Of a DNA stretch of 64,000 nucleotides, positions 28,059 through 37,558 are shown one piece after another. Below the pieces are notes generated by a model, which did not search any database, was not told the DNA's origin, and saw only the letters and a list, made by a program, of their open reading frames with translations. The DNA comes from Candidatus Manganitrophus noduliformans. Its GTDB lineage: Bacteria; Nitrospirota; Nitrospiria; SBBL01; Manganitrophaceae. The DNA lies in contig NZ_VTOW01000002.1 in the NCBI RefSeq assembly GCF_012184425.1, forward strand, positions 930,001 to 994,000. The letters are read 5' to 3'. How positions within the stretch are numbered: position 1 is the stretch's first letter; every line of letters starts with the position of its first letter. The translations under genes and the position numbers were made by a program.

Positions 28059-29591
28059 ATGCCGAACTTCCCTTCCAGGATCGTGGTCATGCTCTCTTTC
28101 GCCTTGCTTTTCTCCCCCTTTTTCCAGACGGCCTCTCTCGAAGCGGCGGAAATCCCGCCCCGTCCGCTCTCGCTCGCAGAGGCGGTCGGCATTGCGCTTG
28201 AAAACAACGTTGATCTTAGAGTGGAACGGGAAAATATCCGCCTTCAGGAATCGGCCGTTCTCTTCGAGCGCGGCCAATTCGATCCGATTCTTCACCTCGA
28301 CGCCCGCGCCGACAAGACGGTCCGGGAGAGCACCTCGGTCATCGAGACCGGCTTTATTCGGACCGACCAACTCGAACAGGAAAACCAGCGGCTGAGTCTC
28401 GGGCTGAATCACCGCTTCGGCTGGGGGGGAGATTACGACGTCACCTTTTCACAGGCCCGCTCCAGCGCCACCCTCCAGCAGATCAATCCGACGTTTCGTG
28501 GAGAGCCGGTTCTCACCTTTACCCAGCCGCTTCTGCGCGGATTCGGACGTGAAATCACGCAGGGCCCCCTACGGATCGCTCGGACTCAATTGCAGATCTC
28601 GCAATCGGTCTTCCGATCCCAATTGATGGCAATCATCCTGGAGATCAGCGACGTCTATTGGGACCTGATCTTCCAACGGGAGAATTTGAAGGTGCAGCAG
28701 CAACTCCTTCTGGCCGCCGAACAGCTCTTGGAGCTCAACCGAAACAAGGTTCAGTTGGGACTCCTGGCACCGATCGAGATTTTGGTCGCCGAGGCGGGGG
28801 TCGCCTCCCGGGTCGAAGGAGTCGTGGTGGCCGAAAAGGCAATCCAGGACACGGAAGATCTGCTTCGCCGGCTCCTTAACCTTCCGGAACAACCGATCAG
28901 CGACCCGCCCCCTCTTCTTCCGACGGAGACACCGACCGACACGCGCAAAGAATTCGAGGAGTCGGCGCTCTTGGCGACGGCGCTGAGGGAGCGGCCGGAG
29001 ATCGCGCAGCATCAGATGGAGTTGCGCAACCGCGCCCTCTCGATTCGAATCGCCGAGAACCAGCTCTATCCCTCGTTCGATCTGGTCGGAAGCGTCGGCC
29101 TGAACGGAATCGGCGGGAGTTACGACGCCGAGCTCGACCAGATCGAATCGGGCGACTTCTACCATTGGGAAGCCGGCGTGGTCTTGAGCTTTCCTCTCGG
29201 CAATCGCTCGGCGCGGGCCAACGTTCAACGGGCAAAATCGGAATGGAACCAGGCGGCCCTCTTCAAGGAGAGGACGGTTCAACAAATCACCCTCGAAACG
29301 AAGGAGGGTCTGCGGCGGGTCGAGACCGACTACCGCCGGATCGAATCGAACCGGCGCGCCCGGATCCTCGCCGAGCGGCAGCTCTCGGCCGGAAACGAAC
29401 GGGCCGCTCTCGGCCTGATCAGCAGCCATGATCTGCTGGAGTTTCAAACGGAGCTTGCCGATGCGCGGGGAAGGGAGATCCGGGCGATCACCGATTATAA
29501 TAAAGCGCTGATCAATCTCGACCGGGTCACCGGCCTCTTATTGGAGCGCTTTAACATCGAGACGGTCTCGGCCGCGGGAGAGAAGCGATGA
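28059..29591 (+). CDS. TolC-family outer-membrane efflux protein
   Basis: A 510-aa outer-membrane channel for tripartite export. A signal peptide (MLSFALLFSPFFQTASLEAAE region) is followed by two TolC repeats with long coiled helices: LSLAEAVGIALENNVDLRVERENI, EISDVYWDLIFQRENLKVQQQLL, LRERPEIAQHQMELRNRALSI and ITDYNKALINLDRVTG. No clear ribosome site precedes 28059; an in-frame ATG at 28089 is the alternative. It overlaps the membrane-fusion gene by 4 nt (ATGA). Its partners are that protein and the ABC pair further along. Confidence 0.93.
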   Translation: MPNFPSRIVVMLSFALLFSPFFQTASLEAAEIPPRPLSLAEAVGIALENNVDLRVERENIRLQESAVLFERGQFDPILHLDARADKTVRESTSVIETGFIRTDQLEQENQRLSLGLNHRFGWGGDYDVTFSQARSSATLQQINPTFRGEPVLTFTQPLLRGFGREITQGPLRIARTQLQISQSVFRSQLMAIILEISDVYWDLIFQRENLKVQQQLLLAAEQLLELNRNKVQLGLLAPIEILVAEAGVASRVEGVVVAEKAIQDTEDLLRRLLNLPEQPISDPPPLLPTETPTDTRKEFEESALLATALRERPEIAQHQMELRNRALSIRIAENQLYPSFDLVGSVGLNGIGGSYDAELDQIESGDFYHWEAGVVLSFPLGNRSARANVQRAKSEWNQAALFKERTVQQITLETKEGLRRVETDYRRIESNRRARILAERQLSAGNERAALGLISSHDLLEFQTELADARGREIRAITDYNKALINLDRVTGLLLERFNIETVSAAGEKR

Positions 29592-30715
29592 GAAAAAAAA
29601 CGATCACCCTCACCCTGGTCATCTTTGTATTGATCGCCGGGATCGCGACCTTCCGCGGCAAGGGACGGCACGCGGCGGCCGACGAGGAGATCGTCGTCGT
29701 CAAGCGGGGAGATGTCGTCGCCAAGGCGACCGAGACCGGGTCGTTGGAGCCGACCAACATCGTCGAAATCAAGTCGGAGCAGGCCGGCGAGGTGAAAAAA
29801 CTCTTCGTCCGTTCCGGTGATACCGTCGAGGCGGGGCAGCCGCTGGCGAGGATCCAGCAGGAATCAACTCAGGCACGGCGGGTCGCCGAGGCGCGGGCGA
29901 CGATCGAGCAGGAACGGCTCAACCTCGAAGAGGCCGAGCGGGAATACAACCGGATGAAGGAGCTCTTCGAGAAGGGGTTCGTCGCCCGAAAGGAGCTGGA
30001 GAGCGCCCAGAAATTGCGTGACAACGCGCAGATCAGGTACGATCTCTCCAAACGCCAGCTTCTCCTCACCCTCAGCGGGAACAAAGCGCTTTATGAGAAA
30101 TATCTTCAACGGGACTTGACGAGCGATGAACCGGACGACTTCACCATCCACGCTCCTCTCTCCGGGACGGTCCTGGAGCTGAGCGTTTCGGTCGGCGAGA
30201 TCGTCTCTTCCGGGACCTCCGGTTTTTCGGGGGGGACGACGCTGATGAAGATCGCCGATCTCTCGAAGATGTGGGTGAAAACCAAGATCAACGAAGTGAA
30301 TATCGGCCAGGTGAAAGCCGGCCAGTCGGCCGAAATCCGCCTCGACGCCGTCCCCAACCAGATCTACCAGGGACGCGTCGTCAAAATCTCTCCGAAGGGG
30401 GAGAAAAACAACAACATCGTCACCTACGAGGTCACGATCGAATTGGACAACTCCGACCAGCGATTGAAACCGTCGATGACCGCCAACATCGACATCATTA
30501 CCGATGTCGCCAAAGATGTCCTCTACCTTCCCCTGATCGCGCTGAACCAGAACGACGGGAAGAGTGCGGTCACCCTGCGCCTCCCCTCCGGCGAGGATCA
30601 GCTCCGCCCCATCGTCCTCGGCCTTCGGAATGAGAGTGTCATCACAATCACCGAAGGCTTGAAGGAGGGGGATCAAGTTATCCTGCCAAAACGGAATTCC
30701 AAGGAACGGGCATAA
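29588..30715 (+). CDS. Periplasmic membrane-fusion protein (MacA/HlyD-like)
   Basis: A 375-aa adaptor linking an inner-membrane ABC transporter to TolC. The N-terminal signal-anchor helix (TITLTLVIFVLIAGIATF) is followed by a biotinyl-lipoyl half-domain (VEIKSEQAGEVKKLFVRSGDTVEAGQPLARI), an alpha-hairpin (TQARRVAEARATIEQERLNLEEAEREYNR... ~residues 96-165), the second lipoyl half (IHAPLSGTVLELSVSVGEIVSS) and beta-barrel domains. It is coupled to the TolC gene. The ABC ATPase and permease that normally follow are separated from it by a minus-strand lipoprotein gene. Confidence 0.92.
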   Translation: MRKKTITLTLVIFVLIAGIATFRGKGRHAAADEEIVVVKRGDVVAKATETGSLEPTNIVEIKSEQAGEVKKLFVRSGDTVEAGQPLARIQQESTQARRVAEARATIEQERLNLEEAEREYNRMKELFEKGFVARKELESAQKLRDNAQIRYDLSKRQLLLTLSGNKALYEKYLQRDLTSDEPDDFTIHAPLSGTVLELSVSVGEIVSSGTSGFSGGTTLMKIADLSKMWVKTKINEVNIGQVKAGQSAEIRLDAVPNQIYQGRVVKISPKGEKNNNIVTYEVTIELDNSDQRLKPSMTANIDIITDVAKDVLYLPLIALNQNDGKSAVTLRLPSGEDQLRPIVLGLRNESVITITEGLKEGDQVILPKRNSKERA

Positions 30716-30737
30716 AGGTGGGAGAAACGCCTGAACG

Positions 30738-32132
30738 TTACAGGATAAAAAGCTGGTCCTGGCCGGCATTCAACGTGCTGGCCTGGCCCTGTATGTCAAA
30801 ATCGACCGCTCCTGACAAGACGAGGATATCCAGCGCATACACCGTCGAAAAACTTCCGTCCGTGATGTAGATAATAAAAACCGACTCGCCCGGGTCGAGC
30901 AAAAAGGTTCCGAGAGTAACATTATTTCGAACGATCTCCCCCTCAATCGGAATGAGATTCGATAGCGGCGTGGTAAAAGTGAGTCGGATCGTCCCGATAG
31001 AAAAGCCTTCCGAGTTTGAGCCGATCGTTGGAATTTGGATCAGGCTGGTCAGCGTGAAATCAACAGCGGCCGTCCCTCCCGGCGCAAGCGTCGCCACCTG
31101 AGCGCCCGCTAAAAAGCCGGACGTCGCAGCGATCAGAGGGATATTCTCTCCCGTTTCTTTCAGAATCGAGACCCTTTGCAACTGATAGTTTCCATTACTG
31201 TCCGTAATCGCCAGATCCCCTCCCCCAAAAACGTAGACGCCGGGAAGCGGTGTGCCGGCGGTATTACGGACCGTTCCACTCACCGATCCTGGGAGGATCC
31301 CCATCCGGGCATAAACGGCGGGAAAAAGGCCGGAGAGGCTCGCGGGATCATTTGGATCCGGCCCGAGGGAACCGGCATACGGTCCCGCGGTCAGCAAGAC
31401 CCCCTTCCCCGGACGCTCTTGCCAGCCGAGTGCGGTGAATTCAAAAAGCCGGATATCGGCGTCTTGAAGATCATCGGCAGTGAGATTTGAAGGGGGCTGG
31501 GTCATCAGAGCGGCGCCGAACCCGGCGTTAAAGACCACTTCGGTCGACGCGCTCAGATCCGCCCCGGCCAGCGGGGTGGCGCCGTCGGGGAGCGGAACCG
31601 GAAGATTTTGGGCGGTATGATAAGAAGTGATCGTGACCTCCGGGACATCTTCATTTAAAGCGCCGGCCGGGACCACTAACTCCGAGCCGTCGGTCGTCAA
31701 GGTCCCTCCGGAGGCGGTAAGGATCACAGACGTTTCGTCCTTCCGCTGGAGAGAAGCGCCGGCATACGTCAGGCCTGAAACGGCGATCTCTTTCGTCGTG
31801 GAGGTATAACCTTCCTTGCTCATCGTCAGCGTGACGGTCGCCCCGACGGGAACCTCCGGGATTTCAAAACTTCCATCCGAGTTTGTCTGGGCCGTCAGGA
31901 TGTCGGTCTTCGCCAGTCCGGGCTTTTCCGCGGTCACCACCTCCGCGGTAATCGTGGCGCTCTCCGCCACCTTGGTCTGATCGGTCCCCGCCGTCTCCAA
32001 AATGACGCCGCGCAGGGTGGTCGTTTCCGGGGATGTCGGAGACGCGTCGGAACTTCCGCCGCCCCCGCCGCAGCCGGCGAGTAGAAACCCTGCGGTTAAA
32101 ACCACGGACAATATGCGATCGAAGTGTTGCAC
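30738..32132 (-). CDS. Lipoprotein with carboxypeptidase-regulatory-like (beta-sandwich) repeats
   Basis: A 464-aa secreted lipoprotein (lipobox FLLAGC followed by a Gly/Ser tether). Two carboxypeptidase-regulatory-like folds are seen: TTLRGVILETAG ... DGSFEIPEVPVGATVTLTMSKEGYTS, and VSGTVRNTAGTPLPGVYVFGG ... DSNGNYQLQRVSI. A middle segment (LTTDGSELVVPAGALNEDVPEVTIT) resembles ZU5/adhesin-like domains. It is probably surface-exposed. It converges on the membrane-fusion gene with a 22-bp gap and interrupts the exporter cluster. Confidence 0.82.
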   Translation of the reverse strand: MQHFDRILSVVLTAGFLLAGCGGGGGSSDASPTSPETTTLRGVILETAGTDQTKVAESATITAEVVTAEKPGLAKTDILTAQTNSDGSFEIPEVPVGATVTLTMSKEGYTSTTKEIAVSGLTYAGASLQRKDETSVILTASGGTLTTDGSELVVPAGALNEDVPEVTITSYHTAQNLPVPLPDGATPLAGADLSASTEVVFNAGFGAALMTQPPSNLTADDLQDADIRLFEFTALGWQERPGKGVLLTAGPYAGSLGPDPNDPASLSGLFPAVYARMGILPGSVSGTVRNTAGTPLPGVYVFGGGDLAITDSNGNYQLQRVSILKETGENIPLIAATSGFLAGAQVATLAPGGTAAVDFTLTSLIQIPTIGSNSEGFSIGTIRLTFTTPLSNLIPIEGEIVRNNVTLGTFLLDPGESVFIIYITDGSFSTVYALDILVLSGAVDFDIQGQASTLNAGQDQLFIL

Positions 32133-32272
32133 AAAGCACCCCTTTCCGGGAGATCTGAGCGTTTTTTATAAAATTCCTGTACGGAATAATTGCATCTTTC
32201 TTTACCCGATTAAGTATACCTTAAAGTGATTAAGCGTCAACGACCGGATTGGACACGCCACATCGATCAAAA

Positions 32273-32301
32273 TTGAATTTTTATCCTCCTTTTGTTATTC
32301 T
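32273..32301 (+). promoter_or_regulatory. Promoter of the ABC exporter operon
   Basis: TTGAAT (32273-32278), a 17-nt spacer and TATTCT (32296-32301). The whole block TTGAATTTTTATCCT..TTTGTTAT nearly repeats the promoter in front of TolC (28019-28047), indicating shared control. Confidence 0.55.
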
Positions 32302-32337
32302 AACTTCGGCACCACACTTTCTAGCCGGCACCGAACC

Positions 32338-33021
32338 ATGCTGATCCAAGTGAAAGAGGTCACCAAAACCTACCAAATGGGAGAGGTCGCGGTACGGGCC
32401 CTCGATGGGATCAGCTTTACGATCGACAGCGGAGATTTTATTTCGATCATCGGGCCTTCCGGGAGCGGGAAAACGACCCTGCTCGATATCCTCGGTTGCC
32501 TTTCCCGCCCGACCTCGGGAACCTACCTTCTAAAGGGAGAAGAGACCCAGCATCTTTCCGATCCCGACCTCGCCCGGGTGCGCAACCGGAAAATCGGCTT
32601 CGTCTTTCAGACGTTTCATCTTTTAGGCCGCCAGAGCGCCCTGGCGAACGTGGCGCTCCCCCTCTTTTATGCAGGTCTTCCGCAAGAAGAACGGACGGCC
32701 CGGGCGAAAGAAGCGCTGGCCAAAGTCGGCCTGGCCGACCGGATTCACCACCGGCCGAACCAGCTCTCCGGCGGACAGCAGCAGCGGGTGGCGATCGCGC
32801 GGGCGCTGGTCAACCGCCCCGACATCATTCTGGCCGACGAGCCGACCGGGAACCTCGACTCGAAATCGGGCCACGAGATCGTCGATCTTCTCCGCCAGCT
32901 CCACCGGGACGGCCACACCATTATCATGGTGACGCACGACAAAGAGCTGGCCGATTCGGCCGAGCGGACCATCGTATTAAAAGACGGCCGGATCGTGGAT
33001 GATGTGAAACGGAATTCGTAG
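32338..33021 (+). CDS. ABC transporter ATP-binding protein (MacB/LolD type)
   Basis: A 227-aa ATPase: Walker A GPSGSGKT (~residues 39-46), Q-loop VFQTFHLL, signature [15 protein letters not shown], Walker [14 protein letters not shown]-loop VTHD. It belongs to the MacB/LolD/FtsE class that powers mechanotransmission exporters. The stop codon TAG lies inside the first bases of a GTAGGGCG palindromic element. It works with the permease 81 bp downstream and probably with the membrane-fusion and TolC proteins upstream. Confidence 0.94.
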   Translation: MLIQVKEVTKTYQMGEVAVRALDGISFTIDSGDFISIIGPSGSGKTTLLDILGCLSRPTSGTYLLKGEETQHLSDPDLARVRNRKIGFVFQTFHLLGRQSALANVALPLFYAGLPQEERTARAKEALAKVGLADRIHHRPNQLSGGQQQRVAIARALVNRPDIILADEPTGNLDSKSGHEIVDLLRQLHRDGHTIIMVTHDKELADSAERTIVLKDGRIVDDVKRNS

Positions 33022-33085
33022 GGCGAGGAGACGCCTCGCCCGGATCCGTTCGCGAAACGAGGGCGACCCGGTGGGTCGCCCCTAC
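33018..33085. repeat. GTAGGGGCG...CGCCCCTAC palindromic element, copy 2
   Basis: A 68-bp element bounded by GTAGGGCGAG and TCGCCCCTAC, with an inner stem GGGCGACCCGGTGGGTCGCCC. Its first bases supply the TAG stop of the ABC ATPase gene (33019-33021), and it fills nearly the whole gap before the permease gene. It is related to the copies at 27915 and 42149. Confidence 0.75.
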
Positions 33086-33102
33086 AAAGAAGGATCATTC
33101 CG

Positions 33103-34320
33103 ATGAATTTCTTCGAAATCTTTACCGATGCCTTCAAGAATCTCTCGACCAATAAGCTCCGCTCCGGCCTGACGATGCTGGGGGTGATCATCGGCGTCGC
33201 GGCGGTGATCGCCATGTCGTCGATCGTCGAAGGGGGCCAGAAAATGACTGTCGAGATGATCGAAAAAATGGGGACCAACCTCCTCTCGATCCGTCCCAAG
33301 AAGTTGAATGAAGAGGAGCTCCGCCAATTCCCGGGCCGCTCCAAAGGGCTCCGTTACGGCGACATCGAGCAGGTCAAAGCGATGGTTCCCTACGCCGAGC
33401 AGGTCACGCCGGTCATCAACTTCCAATCCCACCTTAAATACGGCGACCGCGATTACAGCGGCATGGTCGAAGGGGTCCTCGAGACCTACCGGGAGATACG
33501 AAACTACGACGTCGATCGGGGCCGGTTCCTCGCCGCGGAGGACAGCGCCGAATTCAAAAAGGTGACGGTGCTCGGGACCGAGATCGTAAAAGAGCTCTTC
33601 GGGAGCGCCGACCCGCTCGGCCAGGACGTCAAAATCGGCGATCATCGCTTTATCGTCGTCGGCATCCTTGCGGAGAAAGGGAGCCTGCATGGGATCAATT
33701 ACGACGAGACGGTCCTGATCCCGGCGACAACGGCGATGAAGCTCTTTAAAGGAAACGATGAGCTCAACTCCTTCATCGTGAAGGTGGACGAGCGGCAGAA
33801 TATGAAGAAGGCCGACGCGATGATCAAGTCGATCCTCCTGCAGCGGCACGACGGGGTCGAGGACTTCGTAATTCGAAGCCAGGACGAGCTGGTCCGAAAC
33901 ACCGAGCTGATTATCTTTACCTTCCGCGTGATCTTGGGGGGCACCGCCGCCCTCTCGCTCCTGGTCGGCGGGATCGGAATCATGAACATCATGCTGGTGA
34001 CGGTGACGGAGCGGACCGGCGAGATCGGACTGCGCAAGGCGGTCGGGGCGAGCCGCCGGGCGATCCTGACACAATTTTTGATCGAGTCGGTCGCCATCAG
34101 CACGATCGGAGGGATTGTTGGAATCGTGCTCGGCGCCAGCCTCGGCCTCGGTTTCGGCTGGCTCGCCAGCCGCGCCATCACCGGGTGGAACGCCGTGCTT
34201 CTGCCGAGCGCCGTCTTCCTCGGCTTCTTCTTCGCCATGGCGGTCGGAATCACCTTCGGCCTCTACCCGGCCTTTAAGGCGTCGAACCTTGATCCGGCCG
34301 AGGCGCTTAGATATCAGTAG
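33103..34320 (+). CDS. ABC transporter permease (MacB/FtsX type)
   Basis: A 405-aa inner-membrane permease. One N-terminal helix ([23 protein letters not shown]) precedes a ~220-residue periplasmic domain (Mac[27 protein letters not shown] ... [23 protein letters not shown]). Three C-terminal helices form the FtsX domain ([36 protein letters not shown]). It is the partner of the ATPase before it. It matches exporters of antimicrobial peptides, lipoproteins or small toxins; the substrate is unknown. Confidence 0.93.
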   Translation: MNFFEIFTDAFKNLSTNKLRSGLTMLGVIIGVAAVIAMSSIVEGGQKMTVEMIEKMGTNLLSIRPKKLNEEELRQFPGRSKGLRYGDIEQVKAMVPYAEQVTPVINFQSHLKYGDRDYSGMVEGVLETYREIRNYDVDRGRFLAAEDSAEFKKVTVLGTEIVKELFGSADPLGQDVKIGDHRFIVVGILAEKGSLHGINYDETVLIPATTAMKLFKGNDELNSFIVKVDERQNMKKADAMIKSILLQRHDGVEDFVIRSQDELVRNTELIIFTFRVILGGTAALSLLVGGIGIMNIMLVTVTERTGEIGLRKAVGASRRAILTQFLIESVAISTIGGIVGIVLGASLGLGFGWLASRAITGWNAVLLPSAVFLGFFFAMAVGITFGLYPAFKASNLDPAEALRYQ

Positions 34321-34399
34321 GTATATCCAGGGTGGATCAAACAAAAAAGTCATGTTATGATTGCGCCATTCTTTTAGACAACTCTCCAAGGGCCATTCA

Positions 34400-37039
34400 A
34401 TGACCGATCGATTCAAGCCGGAAGAGGCGCTTCAACATCGAATCGGCATTGAAAAACAGATTACGGCCATCTCCACCTACTTCATTAACCTTCCCCCGGA
34501 AGAAACCGACCACGGGATCAACTGGGCCCTCAAAACGATCGGCGAGTTCGCCGGGGACGACCGCAGCTACCTCTACCTTTTTACCGATCAGGGGACCAAG
34601 ATCGAGAACACCCACGAGTGGTGCGCCGAAGGAATCGCCTCGATCATCGACAATGTCAAAGGACTCTCGGTCGACGTCTTTCCTTGGTGGATGGACCAAC
34701 TCCGCCGTTTTGAAAGCATCCATATCCCCTGCGTCGCCGACCTTCCTCCCGAAGCCGCGGCCGAAAAATCGATTCTCGAGCAAGACGGCGTCCGCTCGGT
34801 TCTTTCGGTCCCGGTCACCTATGGCGGCGTCTTGGTCGGGTTTATCGGCTTCGACTCGATCCGCGCCGAAAAGAGGTGGGCCGAAGCGGACATCCGCCTC
34901 TTGAAGATGGTGGGGGAGATCATCTCCGCCGCCCTGGAGCGCAAGCGGCTGGAGGAAACCCGGCGGGCCACATTGGCCTACATCTCGGCGATGCAGCAGA
35001 TCTCCGAAATCATCGAGCAGACGAACGACGTGGAAGAGATGATCACCCGGGTCATCGAGCGGATCCGCCAGATCTTCAAGGCGGACCGCGCATGGCTTTT
35101 ATATCCGTGCGATCCGGACGCCCCCACCTGGCGCGTCCCGGTCGAGAGCACCGTTCCGGAATATCCCGGCGCGTTTGCCAAGAACGTGGAGATCCCTTTC
35201 GATCCGGTGGCCCAAGAAATCTGCCGCGCCTCTCTCGAACAGGCGGTACCGGTGACCTACGGGCCGGACCGGCCGATCCCGGGAAACCCGGCGTGGCAAA
35301 AAGATTTTTCCATCCAGTCCCATATCTCCACCGCCCTTCGGCCCAAGCTCGGCAAACCGTGGATGCTCGGTCTGCACCAATGCTCCCATCCGCGCGTCTG
35401 GTGCCCGAACGAGAAGCGGCTCTTCAAAGACCTTTCCCGAAAAATCGCCGACGCGCTCGATAACCTGATTCTCTATCGGAATCTGCGCCGATCGGAGGAG
35501 CAGTACCGTTCGGTCGTGGAAAATGTAAAGGAAGTCATTTTTCAGGCCGACATCCACGGCTGCTTTCAATTTCTCAACCCCGCCTGGGAAACGATGACCG
35601 GCTTTTCGGTCGATGCCAGCCTCGGCGCCCCTTTCTGGAAATACGTTCACCCTCCCGACAAGCGAAAAAATGAGGAGCACCTCCACTCGCTGACGACGGG
35701 GAAAAAAGAGTCGGCCCGGTATGAGACCCGCTACCGGACGAAGGAGGGAGGGGTTCGGTGGATCGAAGCCTACCTTCAGACCGCCCGGGACCCCAAAGGC
35801 GCTTTGACCGGACTCTTCGGCACGTTAAACGACATCACCGAACGGAAACAGCTCGAAGAGCAGCTCCGGCACGCCCATAAGCTGGAAGCGGTCGGCCAGC
35901 TCACCGGCGGGGTCGCCCACGAATTCAACAATCTCCTGACGGCGATCACGGGAAGCCTCGATCTCGTTCTCGATCAGCTTCCTCCCGGGGGCGAATTGCA
36001 CGGCCTCGTAAATACGGCCGAACAGGCCGCCTGGCGGGCGGCCTCGCTCACCAAACAACTCCTCTCGTTCAGCCGGCGAAGTCCGATCGACCGGCGGCCG
36101 CAAGATCTCGGGACGGAAGTCAAAGAGGTGGCGCGTCTTCTCCGGCAGGCGATCGACCGGCGGATCCGGATGGAGATAGACGTCGCCGACGATCTCTGGC
36201 CCGTATTGGCCGATGCGGGGGAGATGAACCAACTGATGATGAATCTTTGCGTCAACGCGCGCGATGCCCTGCTGGAGCGGATCGAAAAAAATGCGGACGC
36301 TTCCGCGCCGCCCGACTGGGAGCCGCGGATTCTGATTCGCGTCGAAAATATGATCGTCGATGACGCGCATTGCCAAGCGCACCCCAACGCCAAAAGCGGC
36401 GACCATGTCCGGCTCTCCATCTCCGACAACGGCATCGGAATCGATGAGGAGATTCGCCACCGGATCTTCGAGCCCTTCTTCACCACCAAGAAGGTCGGGC
36501 GGGGGACCGGGTTGGGGCTGTCGGCGGTCTACGGAATCGTCGCCGCGCATCAAGGCTGGATCGAATTGGAGAGCGCGAGAGACGAAGGGACCCGGTTCTC
36601 GGTTTATTTTCCTCGGACAAAGCAGGCCCCGATTTCATCGATTGCTCCCTCATCCGAAAAACCGGCCACGGGCGGCGGAAAAACGATCCTTTTCGTGGAC
36701 GACGAAGAGGCGATTCGCGATCTGGGAAAAGCCATTCTGGAGCAGAAAGGCTATCAGGTCCTGACGGCGGGGGACGGCAGGGAGGTGATCGAGATCTTCT
36801 CCAAAGAGAAAGAAACGATCGACCTAGTCATTCTCGATGTGATGATGCCTCATCGATCGGGGGGAGAGGTCCTCCGTCAACTTCGTCAAATAGACCCGAA
36901 GCTGAAGGTCATCATGTCGAGCGGCCACCGGACCGATCACTCCTTCGACTTCACGAACGTCCTCTTCCTCCCGAAGCCCTACCGCCCCGACGATCTTCTT
37001 CGAAGGGTGATGGAAGCGCTTCAGCAGCCGTCGGAGTAA
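34400..37039 (+). CDS. Hybrid sensor kinase (GAF-GAF-PAS-HisKA-HATPase-REC)
   Basis: An 879-aa soluble kinase. Two GAF-like domains (~residues 20-185 and ~200-370), a PAS/PAC domain (~375-490, [12 protein letters not shown] and [21 protein letters not shown]), HisKA with His507 in [14 protein letters not shown], HATPase ([26 protein letters not shown]) and a C-terminal receiver with Asp813 in VILDVMMPH. No membrane helix is seen, so it is probably cytoplasmic. The ATG at 34400 is chosen over a TTG at 34361. It is followed directly by a remnant of a DUF1835 gene start. Confidence 0.92.
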   Translation: MTDRFKPEEALQHRIGIEKQITAISTYFINLPPEETDHGINWALKTIGEFAGDDRSYLYLFTDQGTKIENTHEWCAEGIASIIDNVKGLSVDVFPWWMDQLRRFESIHIPCVADLPPEAAAEKSILEQDGVRSVLSVPVTYGGVLVGFIGFDSIRAEKRWAEADIRLLKMVGEIISAALERKRLEETRRATLAYISAMQQISEIIEQTNDVEEMITRVIERIRQIFKADRAWLLYPCDPDAPTWRVPVESTVPEYPGAFAKNVEIPFDPVAQEICRASLEQAVPVTYGPDRPIPGNPAWQKDFSIQSHISTALRPKLGKPWMLGLHQCSHPRVWCPNEKRLFKDLSRKIADALDNLILYRNLRRSEEQYRSVVENVKEVIFQADIHGCFQFLNPAWETMTGFSVDASLGAPFWKYVHPPDKRKNEEHLHSLTTGKKESARYETRYRTKEGGVRWIEAYLQTARDPKGALTGLFGTLNDITERKQLEEQLRHAHKLEAVGQLTGGVAHEFNNLLTAITGSLDLVLDQLPPGGELHGLVNTAEQAAWRAASLTKQLLSFSRRSPIDRRPQDLGTEVKEVARLLRQAIDRRIRMEIDVADDLWPVLADAGEMNQLMMNLCVNARDALLERIEKNADASAPPDWEPRILIRVENMIVDDAHCQAHPNAKSGDHVRLSISDNGIGIDEEIRHRIFEPFFTTKKVGRGTGLGLSAVYGIVAAHQGWIELESARDEGTRFSVYFPRTKQAPISSIAPSSEKPATGGGKTILFVDDEEAIRDLGKAILEQKGYQVLTAGDGREVIEIFSKEKETIDLVILDVMMPHRSGGEVLRQLRQIDPKLKVIMSSGHRTDHSFDFTNVLFLPKPYRPDDLLRRVMEALQQPSE

Positions 37040-37043
37040 TCCG

Positions 37044-37106
37044 ATGCTCCACATCCGGCCCGACGACGATATCCTTCCAAACAACGCGACCCTGTTAAGG
37101 GACTGA
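37044..37106 (+). pseudogene. 5' remnant of a DUF1835-type gene
   Basis: A 20-codon frame starting at ATG 37044 (GGAG 7 nt upstream) encodes MLHIRPDDDILP and soon stops. It matches the start of the intact gene at 38332 (MLHIRPGEDILP): 39 nt with four mismatches (37044-37082 against 38332-38370). It marks the left edge of the HicAB/TIR-like island. Confidence 0.65.
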
Positions 37107-37149
37107 AGTATCATCACCTCCTAATTGGTCAGTGAAGAGATAGACTGGC

Positions 37150-37344
37150 ATGAAGGTACGTGATATCATAAAGCTGATTGAAAAAGATGGTTGGTATCTG
37201 GTCGCTACAAAAGGGAGCTATCGGCAGTATAAACATCCAACGAAGCCTGGTCGGGTTACGATCGCCGGCCATCCGGGTGACGATTTGGCACCCGGAACAT
37301 TAAACAGCGTTTTGAAGCAGGCGCGATTAAAGGAGGGAAAGTAA
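37150..37344 (+). CDS. hicA: HicA-family mRNA interferase toxin
   Basis: A 64-aa toxin of the HicA/YcfA double-stranded-RNA-binding-fold family that cleaves mRNA. The sequence VRDIIKLIEKDGWYLVATKGSYRQYKHPTKPGRVTIAGHPGDDLAPGTLNSVLKQA includes the catalytic-type GSHxxY equivalent, here GSYRQYKHP, with the conserved His in KHP. Position 26 is Tyr instead of the usual His of GSH. The next gene (hicB) begins 1 bp after its stop. The ribosome site is weak. Confidence 0.88.
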   Translation: MKVRDIIKLIEKDGWYLVATKGSYRQYKHPTKPGRVTIAGHPGDDLAPGTLNSVLKQARLKEGK

Positions 37345-37345
37345 G

Positions 37346-37558
37346 GTGTACCGTTTCCTTGTGGTCATTGAGAAAGCGAACGATAATTACTCCGCTTATT
37401 CACCTGATCTTCCAGGCTGCGTCGCCACAGGGCCTACTCGTGAAGCTGCGGAAAAGAACATGCATGAGGCGATCGAAATGCACGTGCGGGGTCTACTGGA
37501 AGACAAACTACCGATTCCCGAATCCCACTCTTTTGCAGAGTATATCTCTGTCGAATAA
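37346..37558 (+). CDS. hicB: HicB-family antitoxin
   Basis: A 70-aa antitoxin partner of the HicA gene just upstream, GTG start with GGAGG at the correct distance. The HicB RNase-H-like fold is visible (FLVVIEKANDNYSAYSPDLPGCVATGPTREAAEKNMHEAIEMHVRGLLEDKLPIPES). It lacks a C-terminal DNA-binding domain, so autoregulation would need another route. Its last ~51 bp overlap antisense with the end of the TIR-like gene. Confidence 0.9.
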   Translation: MYRFLVVIEKANDNYSAYSPDLPGCVATGPTREAAEKNMHEAIEMHVRGLLEDKLPIPESHSFAEYISVE

